A stretch of 64,000 nucleotides of DNA from Sipunculus nudus (Eukaryota > Annelida > Sipuncula > Golfingiida > Sipunculidae). The stretch's first letter is position 1. Every line of letters starts with the position of its first letter. A program made the translations under genes and the position numbers. The notes under the pieces are model-generated. The model saw only the letters and a program-made list of their open reading frames with translations. It was not told where the DNA came from and made no database searches. Shown one piece after another: positions 1 through 11,100 of this stretch. The stretch lies in assembly GCA_026874595.1 (NCBI GenBank), contig CM049312.1, forward strand, positions 51,647,429-51,711,428, written 5' to 3'.

Positions 1-254
1 TGGTCTTGCCACCACGTTCTACCCGGACCAGCGCTTCGTACTTTTGCTCAATGCATGGCCTTCACATCGAACCTGAGCAGGTCGCGACGCCATAGCAAAC
101 AGTATAAAAGTGAAGCAGTAAAGCAGTATAACGTACTCTATGGTACAAATAAGAGTCAGTCTGAAAGATCTCAGCTTTCTCCCTTTATATAGAAATCTGT
201 GTATTTGTATCCAAGACACATCAAAGGTAAGGATTCTATTATGTTTGGTTTATT
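1..254. other. no recognisable feature
   Basis: Nothing is supported here. The short open frames on either strand have no recognisable motif. The LINE remnant to the right becomes readable from about position 255, so this may be its more decayed upstream part. Confidence 0.4.
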
Positions 255-1072
255 AATCAGCAAATATGGTTTAACAAGATGTTTCTGAATAGGTGCAAAT
301 GTTTAGACTATCAACACTGGATTGACAGTGGTTTTGTATTTGTTAAAGATTTCATTTCGGAAACAGGAAATGTTGTGTCTGAAGAATTAATTTATAAGCG
401 TCTCAAATGCAAGAGAAACTGGTTATGTGAATATATGGTTATAAAAAGTGCAATAAAAAGATATGAATCCATCTATAAAAATGACCTTATTGGTGGCCAT
501 GTTAAAAATAACCAGCGAGACTGGTATTTCCAGATTGATGGTCAGATATATAGCTTAACAGAACTTAAGTGTAAACTATTTTATTCAAAATTAATTAAGC
601 AAAAATTTCAAGAGTCTGTTTCTATAAAATATTGGAAAAGGAAATACAACATGATTCGGTTTGATTTCAAGGCCCTGTATAAGAAAAAATAAAGCATCAA
701 CAAATAAGTCGAATATCCGAATTTAATTACCGATTAATACATAATTTAATTCTAACAAACAGTATGTTAAGTAGGAATGATAGAACGATTTCACCTCTCT
801 GTTCTCTTTGTAAGCTAGAGGAAGATATCGAACATTACTTGTATAGTTGTAAGGCTACTAAATTACTGTGGAATACATTTGAAAAAAAATTTGAATGTAG
901 ACTTGAATGGAGAGTGATTTTGTTTGGATATCAATATGGGAATGACTACACAGATTTTATAGAAATGAATAGGTCTTTCTTGGCATGTGCTCTATACAAA
1001 TACAAAGCAAGATGTAAAATGAAAGGAGAAAAATACTGTGAACGGTTGCTGAGGAACTTTGTAGTGTTTTAA
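255..1072 (+). pseudogene. LINE ORF2 C-terminal fragment
   Basis: This is the 3' end of a non-LTR retrotransposon reverse transcriptase polyprotein. Two open stretches are seen, at about 279-692 and 764-1072, separated by a stop and a frameshift. The first has the pattern found after the RT domain in L1-like ORF2 proteins (WFNKMFLNR, then HWIDSGFVFVKDF with a downstream K/R-rich region). The second contains the C-terminal zinc-binding motif CSLC-x6-EHYLYSC, which resembles zf-RVT. The stop at 1070-1072 is followed by an A-rich stretch. No RT catalytic motif remains in the window, so this is a 5'-truncated, dead copy. Family-level assignment beyond L1-like is not possible by eye. Confidence 0.75.
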
Positions 1073-1116
1073 CTTGAATGTTTACAAGAAACTAAGTATG
1101 TTAGGCAAAAATAAAA

Positions 1117-1418
1117 AAGGTATGGTTCTCAGGCACTATTTCCGAAATCAATGCGGGCGGGCGTTTTTTTTTTTTTTTTTTTTGTATGTTTCGATAAAAA
1201 TGTCAAATGATAAGGGAAAAGCATGATAATAACATATTTATTTTGCTAAACAAGTAAAAGCACTACATAACAAAGGAAATTTTATGATTTTATATTCTTG
1301 AAAGAAATGTCCGAGCAGCTGCAGCTCAAAATTGGTAAGTTTCTAATGAAAATCAAAATAAAAATTGTTCATGCGGGGGTTTAAAATTGATGCGGGCGGT
1401 GCCTGAGAACCATACCTT
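1117..1418. mobile_element. MITE with perfect 20-bp terminal inverted repeats
   Basis: The left end AAGGTATGGTTCTCAGGCAC (1117-1136) is the exact reverse complement of the right end at 1399-1418. The 302-bp interior is AT-rich, has no reading frame and includes a T18 run. Just inside each end is a direct copy of ATGCGGGCGG. No clear target-site duplication is visible, so the superfamily is undetermined. It sits 45 bp beyond the LINE stop codon. Confidence 0.75.
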
Positions 1419-2093
1419 GTCCTTTTTTTTGGCCTTAGAAAAAGTAATTATATCGAGAAATTAAAGTATTTCATTACTGCCATAAAAAAGATAGGAGGAA
1501 GGAATTAGGGTTTTTTTGTCTATCTCTACCTGCCGGAGATTAGAACACTGGAGAATATAGTGATGTACATGTCATCAAACACTTAATGTCTATTAACAAA
1601 GCCATCCTACTTACCCTGATCATGTGGTAATCCTGATGGGAGTCTCTGTAAAATCATGATCATATGTAATAGTATTCTGATGTTGAGGAATACTGATACA
1701 TATTGCCATATGTTTTTGAAATAAATGGTGTTTGAAAAAAAAAGAAAAAAAAGTAAATAACGAAGAGATGGACCATATAGTGAGAAAAACATCAGGAAAA
1801 TGTCAGATAAGTAATAGTTATAAGGAAATGACTAAGAAAAGGAACAAATTTAACACTAACAGCAATTCAAGCGCCTGTGATTTGAGAAAATTGGAGATAT
1901 TCCACATGACAATAAAATTCTTATATTTCGTCTGAAAATGTCGTATTCGTTATGAAAAAAAGATATTCTTGTCAAATATGCAAATAATATACCACTTAGG
2001 CAGTGTTTGTCCATTTTAAAATGTTGATTAGAAGAATTTATATTGTCCTAATTAAATAAACGGTGATATGCGGGGAACGATGTCTGCTCTGGG
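1419..2093. other. no recognisable feature
   Basis: This is AT-rich sequence with short A-rich frames and no motif or repeat structure that I can assign. Confidence 0.4.
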
Positions 2094-3650
2094 TTTTTAG
2101 CTCAGCTGACTTTCAGTCATCTGAGCTATAGTGATCACTCTTCGTCCGTCGTCCGTCCGGCCGTCCTTCCGTTAACAGGGCACAAATCGTAACCGCTAGA
2201 CCTGGAATCTTCTAACTTGACATCCAGGGAGATCCATGAAAAATCTCCTAGGAAACCTGAAATTAAGTCACTGTTACCCATATTCTCCGAGCTATGGGTC
2301 TCTGAAGTACCCCCCCCCCCGAATAATAAAAAAATTCATACAATAACTTCAATATCTCATTAACTACATCACTGATGGTCATGATTTTTGGCATACATAT
2401 TGACCATGAGATGTGTCATCAGTTCTTGCAGACTGGTGGCGCCACCTGTATTTTTCGATTTTTTACGAATTTTTATTCTCTATTTTTAAAAATATGGACA
2501 TCTGTTAACAGGGCACAAATCGTAAAGACTATACCTAGAATCTTCATTCTTGACATTCTGAGAGACCTATGAAAATTTTCCATGGAAACCAGAAATTAGG
2601 TCTCTATTTCCCATATCCTTCGAGCTATGGGGCCCCAAAGTACCCCCCAGAATAGTGAAAAAATTCATACAAAAACTTCAAGATCTCATTAACTACATCA
2701 CTGATAGTCATGATTTTTGGCATACATATTAATCATGAGATGTTTCGTCAGTTTCTGCAGACTGGTGGCGCCACCTGTTTTTATTTTCGATTTTTTTCTC
2801 TATTTTTGAGACCTTAAAAGATGCAGTCATCTGTTAACAGGGCACAAATCGTAACAACTGGACCTAGAATCTTCTATCTTGACATGCGATGAGGCCCATG
2901 AAAAGTCTCTTTGGAAACCTGGAATTAGGTCTCTGTTACCCAGATTCTTCAAGCTATGGGGCTCTGAAGTACCCCCAAGAATAATGAAAATTTGATACAA
3001 AAACTAAAATATCTGAACAACTAATGCATTGATCACCATGATTCTTTGCATGGATATTGATCATGGAGTGTTTCATCGGTTTCTGCAGACCAGTGGCGCC
3101 ACCTGTATTTTTTCTATATTTTACAATTTTCTTTCTCTATTTTTGATACCTTACAAGATGCAGTCATCTGTTAACAGGGCACAAATCGTAACAACTGGAC
3201 CTAGAATCTTCTATCTTGACATGCGATGAGGCCCATGAAAAGTCTCCTTGGAAACCTGAAATTAGGTTTCTGTTACCCATATTCTCCGAGCTATAGGGCT
3301 CATAAATACCCCCAAAAATAATTAAAAAATTCATACAAACAAAAGCTTCAGTATCTGAATAACTAATGCCTTGATAGCCATGATTTTTTGGATATATATT
3401 GATCATGGAGTGTTTCATCAGTTCCTGCAGACTGGTGGCACTACCTGTATTATTTTTTAAATTTTTACGCTTTTTTTTTCTATTTATGAGACCTTCAAAT
3501 GAAGTTGTCATCTGTCCAAAAGCTCACTGAAACCCATTTCTAAGGACTTTTCACAAAATTCATGATTTGTTTGCACTCTGGCAGTCATTTTGCTCATTGT
3601 TCAACATTCCTTGAATTCAGCTGAGCGTCATGGCCCATGGGCCACTTGTT
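2094..3650 (+). mobile_element. HINE/Helentron-like element, family 1 copy A
   Basis: It starts TTTTTAGCTCAGCTGACT with a near-perfect 5' hairpin (AGCTCAGCTGACT/AGTCATCTGAGCT) and then a GTCCGTC-rich stretch. The interior is tandem monomers of about 333 bp, anchored by GTTAACAGGGCACAAAT at about 2171, 2504, 2833 and 3170. Near the 3' end TCAGCTGAGC is the exact inverse of the subterminal GCTCAGCTGA at the 5' end, followed by the palindrome TGGCCCATGGGCCA and a CTTGTT end. Subterminal inverted repeats, internal tandem repeats and a 3' hairpin are the hallmarks described for non-autonomous Helentrons (HINEs). That classification is inference. No coding capacity is seen. Confidence 0.65.
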
Positions 3651-4302
3651 CCCTCAGCCACGGTTTGCCGACAGCCGCCTGTGTAACAAGTGGTAACGGG
3701 CCGTGGTGGCTCAGCGAGCAAAGGTCAAGCAGGTCATTGTTTCAGATTCTGAGACAGTTTCAAGCGCCAGGGTAGCCCATAAAAATGAACTCCTCAATTG
3801 CTTTTTTTTCAGTGACTGACGCATTGCGGAGTCCATAGATTGCACCTGTAGTTAACTGTGATTATAACACTCCATACACAACTGTGAGATTTAACATATA
3901 TCCATTGATTAATGTTCAGTACATCTATGTGTATTGTATATTTGACCACTAGAAAACATTACTGTCCTGTTCTCAGCCCTATTATGCACCAAGGAAGTTA
4001 AAATATGAACATAATAGTACACAGGCCTAAAGCCTTGTACAAGACTGTCACCAAATGCAAGACGTCTACCGGGGCTGTTAATGCTTCAATTCTCTCTGGA
4101 CAAATACTATCAGTTGTTGATGTTACAGGTGCTTCATGCTTTCCAAAATGGTTATTTTTTGTTACAGGCCTTACGACATACAACATTATGTGAACATTGG
4201 TTTGCTAAAAAAAAACCATAGGCAATATTTTTATTTAATTTTCTTTCTAAGAGTAACAGATCGTATCGTGCTATAACCCCAATTAGCCCTTTCGTGGGCC
4301 GG
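3651..4302. other. no recognisable gene
   Basis: Overlapping short frames on both strands near 4000-4190 show no motif and look like chance. No promoter element can be assigned with confidence. Confidence 0.4.
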
Positions 4303-4335
4303 CGACGCAACAGAAACCTGAAACCTGTTGCGTCG
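4303..4335. repeat. perfect hairpin, 11-bp stem and 11-nt loop
   Basis: CGACGCAACAG (4303-4313) pairs exactly with CTGTTGCGTCG (4325-4335). It lies about 515 bp upstream of the neuferricin start codon. Its role is unknown. Confidence 0.6.
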
Positions 4336-4532
4336 ACGTCGGCGGCTAGCGCCAGGGTTGCAAAGTTTTAGAAGCGAGTCTTGTTTACATACAAAAACAT
4401 ATTTAGCTGAATTTCTTGGTCATTCGAATAAAGTACTATATCTTCCTTAGATTAGTTAAGTTTCCTTATCATAAACGCAACATTTGACTTTACATGATAT
4501 TTTTACCGACAAGTTTACTCTGAAGCTTATAT

Positions 4533-4574
4533 ATGCGGCGATATCCAGGATCATGATCCTTGATATCGCCGCAT
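4533..4574. repeat. 42-nt near-perfect palindrome upstream of neuferricin
   Basis: The two 21-nt halves, beginning ATGCGGCGATATC and ending GATATCGCCGCAT, are reverse complements with one mismatch and no loop. It lies about 280 bp upstream of the proposed start codon, in the promoter or 5' UTR. It could be a cruciform, a dimeric protein site or a mobile-element scar; the sequence does not decide which. Confidence 0.65.
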
Positions 4575-4850
4575 TTAATGCAGTTAGCAATATAGTTGAA
4601 GTAAGCGCCACCAGGTGTCTCTGTGTGTTTGTGTTTTTCCCGAATTATAGTGAATGTTGTTGACACTATTCAAACGCATGTTGCTGCTCGGGACCTTCAG
4701 CTGTATTGCGTACGGGAGCTTATTCTTGTAACGCCTGGGCAAACAGGTACAGCATCATTCCCTGTCACACGTGTTAATACAGATCGAGCGATTAATGTAA
4801 ATTTGCAACACCAGCAATCAGAGATCGCTGCCCCTGAACATTTTCACAGT

Positions 4851-5184
4851 ATGACAAGTCAATTAGTGTGGTTCGTATCTTCTCTTATTGTGGTAGGAGT
4901 GGCGGTATATTTAACATCAGATTTGGCTGGGGATGAAGGCCTCGTTTCCCTGTTGATGGGAGTGCTACCATCCTGCCTCACTGGCCTCAGAGACGTGATA
5001 GGAACGTCAGATGCCGACGGCTCCAAGGCCCATACTGACCGGGTGATGAGTAAAGCCGAGCTGCTTAAGTACGACGGAGGTCCGCACAGTCCGGGCCTGT
5101 ACCTGGCCGTCATGGGCCGCATCTACGACGTCTCTCAGGGATCAAAACACTATGGACCAGGGAAAAGTTACCACTTCTTCGCAG
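4851..5184 (+). CDS. CYB5D2: neuferricin exon 1
   Basis: Encodes residues 1-111 plus one base of the next codon. It ends at CACTTCTTCGCAG followed by the donor gtttgc. It carries the hydrophobic N terminus and the start of the cytochrome b5-like domain. Confidence 0.88.
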
Positions 5185-8100
5185 GTTTGCCGATAATTTC
5201 TTAAATCAGGCGTGTCGGTAATGTGAGTGAGTTTCTGGCAGACCAGGTGTATACAGCCTTCAGGTACTGGGACACCATGCAGGTGTTTTATACTGAATGA
5301 CAGGGGGTGGGACATAAAACTTGACTTCACACTGCGCACAGAACATGTGGGACATGACTCATGGGAATAAAAAAATAGATAACACAGGACGTGTGGGACA
5401 TAGACAGGGGATAATACAGAACATGTAGGACATAGACGTTGGCTAACATATAGGTTGTGTCGAACATGGACATTGGATATCACAGGACATATTGGACAGA
5501 AACACTGGATAACACAGGACATATAGGACAGAGACATTGGTTAACACAGGCCTTATGGGACAGACCACTGGATAACACAGGACTTGTGGAACAGATATAA
5601 TGGATAACACAGGAATTATGGGGCAGAGACATTGGCTAACACAGAACTTATGGGACAGAGACACTGGCTAACACAGGACTTATGGGACAGAGACACTGGA
5701 TAACACAAGACATATGGGACAGAGACATTGGATAACCCAGGACATATGGAACAGAAACACTGGATACCACAGTACATATGGGACTGAGACACTGGATACC
5801 ACAGGACATATGGGACAGAGACATTGCATATTGGATAACACAGGACTTATGGGACAGAGAAACTGGATAATACAGGACATATGGAACAGAGACACTGGAT
5901 AACACAGTACATATGGGACAAATCACTGGATACCACAGGACATGTATGGGACAGAGACACTGGCTAACACAGGACATATGGGACAGAGACACTGGATTAC
6001 ACAGGACATATGGGATAGAGACATTGGATAACACAGGACATATGGGACAGAGACATTGCATATTGGATAACACAGGATATAGATGGGACAGAGACATTGG
6101 ATAACACAGGTCATATGGGACAGAGACACTGGATAACATGGGACATATTGGGACAGAGACATCGGATAACATAGGTCATATGGGACAGAAACACTGGATA
6201 ACACAGGAAATATGGGACAGAGACACTGGATAACATAGGACTAATGGGACAGAGACACTGGATAACACAGGACATATGGAACAGAGACATTGGATAACAC
6301 AGGACTCATGGGACAGAGACACTGGATAACATGGGACATATTGGGATACAGACATTGGATAAAACGGTCATTTAGGCCACAGACAGAAAGCCAGGTTAAC
6401 ACAGAATGTGTGACAAGGTTTTACTCTTTTATCACATTGGCGATTGGAACACTGTACCTGTGTATGACTCTGTATTTTGTAGTCCCAATGTCACACCCAG
6501 TTTCATGGATCCTCAGATGTGAATTGTTGTTTATGTGTAGACAGGCTTAAAAAAAGCACAAAATATTGAATACTCTTAGAGATATCATGGTCCGCAGACA
6601 CAATAATGGTTCAATAACTTACCTCTCTGACAATTAAAGAGGTATCCTAATGCCAACCACATCAATGTATGTTTGTGGTTACAGGTCTTGTACAGTGGTT
6701 ATACACTGCAGTTTCTATATTTCATTCACTTTAATCACTGCTTGCATTCTCAGGGTTTGCTTGGTTTTTCCACCAGGGGCTGGCACAGAGCCAAGAATTA
6801 TACTGAAACCAACAAGAGAGGGATAACATAGGTTTAAAACTTGATGTCCCATGCAATCATGGAGCTGTCTTACATTTTTATAACAGACCAGAAGTAAAAC
6901 AGTGTGTACAGTAATTTGAAATTCAGTGTTTGTCATGTATCAGAACTTTGTGTGTGAATGAGTGAATGAATACAACAGACAAAACAAGATGGGACACAGA
7001 TATTACACAGTGAAAGATCAGATATAGAGAAGGGAAACAGTGTGGTAAATAGAAATCTAGGTGATATTACGGTAGATGCTGATGAAATATGTGTTCATGA
7101 ATTCTCAACTAAGATAAACAATCAGATGTGCCTATGCAGCGAGACAGTAACCTATGTTCCCTGACTTAAGTCTTTAAAACCAGGAAAATCTGGAAATATT
7201 TCTCTCCATTTAATTTTAAACATTACTTTTCCATTAATAAGTAGTTCTGTGTTTCTTGTTTCAACAGCTAGGGATGCCAGCCGAGGGTTTGCGACCGGAG
7301 ACTTCTCTGATGCAGGTCTCGTGGACAATGTAGAGACACTAACACCAGCAGAAGCAATAGCCTTACATGACTGGGTGAAGTTTTATGACAAAAGCTACAA
7401 GTACATTGGTAAGATCAGAAGATAACATTGTGTAACCTTTTAAAAAAGAGGGGCCCTCTAGATGACACTGTATATTGAATGAAAATTAAGCTAACCCCTG
7501 GTTTGATTAAGAATGACAATTTTTTAGCTCAGCTGACTATAAGTCATCTGAGCTATAGTCGTGGTCCATTGTCCGTCGTCTGTCCGTCCGTCCGTCCGTC
7601 CGTCCGTCCGTAGATGTGACACATTTTGAAACTGTAAGACCTAGGAATCCAAAATTCAGCATAATGTTAGATATCCCCAAGATCTCCTACCAAACCGAAA
7701 ACTGGGTCTTTGCGACTTCGTTCCTTTGAGAAATTAAGGAAAAACCTCAATTTTTTATTAAAATCCTATTTTCACACTTCAGAACTGCCTAATATCAAAA
7801 CCACTCATCTGTTTTTCCTCATATTTACCATAAATAATCCTCTATATAGTTCCTATGTACATGCCAGAAATTGGGTCTGTATTATATAATTTAAAAAAGT
7901 TATGGGCCCAAACATAATGCATTTTGTAAATAATCAGGAAAAAAGTTTGATCACTTAACACCAAACTTGTTAAAGCTAAGCACTTTTTTTCCAGTAATAT
8001 AACTTTTATTAATCAAAATTAAATTGTATACCCAAAATAAGATCAAGATCTTTTAAATTTTTTAAAATATTAGCAAAAATAAAAAATTGGTACCTTAAAC

Positions 8101-11100
8101 TTTGCCCAACTTTGACCATGGCACGTTTTTTTCCTGTAACTGCTGTGGATTAAACTTTCAAAGCATGTTTTTGTTAGCATTTCAACTGTTAACATTTAAA
8201 ATTTGAAACCAGTTGATCAAAAACTGTAGATTTTATTCAAGTTTTCAAGCACCATGTCACATATTGTTTACATCAACCTAGTGTTATGCAGTTTGCTAGA
8301 GCTCAGCTCCCCAGCTTCAGCTCTAAGTTCCTTAAATTAGGCATACAGTAAGATGTCTCCAAAATCCCCTACCATGCCAAGAATTTGGTCACCAGAACTT
8401 AATTCCTTTGAGATATTAATGAAAAACTTCATTTTTTCATTAAAAACCCTTTGTTACACTTCAGGACTGCCTAGTGTCAAAACCACTGATCTGACTTTGA
8501 TCATATATAATATACACATTTTTCTATACATTCGCTATGCACATGCCAGAAATGATGTCAGTGTTGCGTAATTGTTTTAAGTTATGTGCACAAACAAAAT
8601 TGACTTTGTAAAAAATCAGGAAAAATATTTACTCAGGTTACATGAAAATTATTGAAGCTAGAGAATTTTTTTCAAGTATATAACTTTGTTTAATTAAGAT
8701 TCAATTGTATACCCAAAATTTGATCTGTATTTTGTAAATTTTATAAGGTATTAGCATAAACATAAAATCAATACCTGAAATTTTACCCAACTTTGACCAT
8801 GGCAAATTTTTTTCCTGTGAGTACTGTTGATTTAATTTTCTCAGAATGTAAACATAAGTATTTCATGTGTTTAAATCTGAAATTTGAAACTAAAAGGTTG
8901 AAAATTAGGCTAGTTATTAAATTTTATCTTGAGGCTCTATTGTAGTCACTTGCTTTGTTCCAGATGCAGGTAGGCCACTCCAGGTCACTGGAAGTCAGCT
9001 ATGCCAGGGTTCTTGATTTGTTTCAGTCACTGGGGGAGATCCCCTGCTGTGACAGGTGTACAATTGTTCTCATATCACACCCCCTCCCCCCCCCCCATGA
9101 ATATATAAATATACATTTGTATGCATGATGTGGTGTTACATGACAAGATTGAGATTTATGATGATGCAATTTAGAATTATGTCAACCAACCTTTTCCTCT
9201 TAGACTTGATCTCCATTATTATTTTAGATTTTTACTTTCAAGGTCAACTTCAGCTGAGCACAGTGACCCATATTTATAGCACCATGTCTTGAATGTTTAC
9301 ATCAAGTCATTGGTTAACAGTGTTCCAGGCTGTTACATAACACCTTCACTCCTTGCCTACTGCTTCTGTGAGTGTCTGGGTCAGGCTGGGTCAGGCAGTA
9401 ATTACCAGAGAGCCTTTCTCCTCTCTCTCTTTCCCTTTCTCTCTTTCTAGCTCTCTTTTTCTCTCTCTCTCTCTTTCTCTCTCTCTCTCACCCCTATGCC
9501 TCCCTTCCTCCCTCCACCCCATTCTGTTGACAGGTACTATAAACCTAATTTATTAGATATATATGTTGATGCAATTAAGAAATGTGAATCAACTGAAATA
9601 TTCACATATATATGTTATACTCTAAATGTATAGTTACATTTTCAAACCTGGAAAAAAATGATGTTATAAAAAAAGGAATTTATGTAAAAATTGTTCATAA
9701 TTTCCTGGCTCAGAAGAATGGGAATTAAAATTATTTGCTTTGTTTCTCTAGCTTTCTTGCCTGTTTTAAATATTTAATAATTATAAATAAACTTTTTTTT
9801 CCTGTAAGCTCTGATTAATTAAATTTCATATCCTGTACGTATATGCAAGGGTATTGTAACTCCCACCATCCCCTTCCCCCACCCCACTAAGTCCTTGCTC
9901 CTTCGCACTGTCAACAATAGTGCTATTGCTATAGCATAAAATTTAATAATTTGAAGAAAATATATACAGAGAGACAGAGGCGTTGTAACTCCCATCGTAA
10001 CCCCCCCCCCCCCCCCCTCCATCAAGTCCTTCTGCCTGTGGAGTGGGGATTTTATAGCAACTGTGTACATATCATAAAATTGAAAAAAAAGTTTAATTAA
10101 AGTTTAAATTAAAAAAATTGGATCTCATTAGACAAATGTGTAAAATGTTGAACTGTCAACAGCCTGTCAAAAAGGTATCCAATGAAAACGCAAGGTCAGA
10201 TCTTTAAATATTATTTGCAACAATTTCTTCAATCATATCAACCAACCATAGCCTAGATTACCTCTTTCTCTCAGACTTTATTTACATTTCATAATATTTA
10301 GATTTTAACCGTCCAGGTGTTTAAGTACTGTTGAATGCTCCGTCCCTCTCACTCTATCTCCTTTTCTCTCTACATCCAACCCTCCTTGCTGCCCACACTG
10401 TTTCCTTCTCCGAACCCCATCCCAATGTCAGCCTCAGTAAACGAGAACAAGTTATATATTGATATATTCATATTTTTATATATTGTATAACTGTTTGTTA
10501 CCTATGTACGTGCCAGAAATTATGTCAATATTGTGTAATATGTAGACGTGGTGGGCATCAATATAATGTACCTTGTCAAGACCTAAGAGATATCATGTCA
10601 TACAGTCACAATTCATAAATCCACTCTTCAGCATAGTTAAAAATAACATTATATATGTCAAATTGAAATCTTGCGGACTTTCATACACTTATGATCCTTC
10701 AACAAATAGCCTTATCATCATTCTACCACTGCTTAGTGTTCTGTCATTGCATTCATATTTGCTCAAATATATTGCTATTTTCAACAGCTCCCAAATAAAT
10801 AAAAAATAAACCACTATATTTACTCCATATTAATCCATCAGTCAGGTAATTTCATACATGATTTACTCACATATGACATTATATTCCTTTATAATAGCCT
10901 AATAGGTCCATGATATTCATAAGGTTTGTTGACTAAATATAGTATCACAATGGTGATACATTAATAGTTCAATCATGATCAGCTGAGCGCCGTGACCCAT
11001 AGGTCCCTTGTTTCAAACCTTTTGTAAAGAGCTAATATATGCAAGGCAAGGAATAACCCCAAAGACCTCAAACCAGGTAGGAAGCCCTGTTAAATTACAC

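Noticed and set aside
4005-4193. Fully overlapping sense and antisense frames of 62 codons
   Set aside because: There is no motif, no splice context and no conservation evidence; mutual overlap suggests chance.
5142-6204. Several long minus-strand frames rich in MSCVIQCLCPI-like repeats
   Set aside because: They are translations of the 32-bp intron 1 minisatellite; frame stays open only because the unit lacks stops in that phase.
9247-9275. 3' end of HINE-like copy B at 9.25 kb
   Set aside because: TTCAGCTGAGC is present, but the hairpin and CTTGTT end are lost; the end at 10979-11013 fits better.
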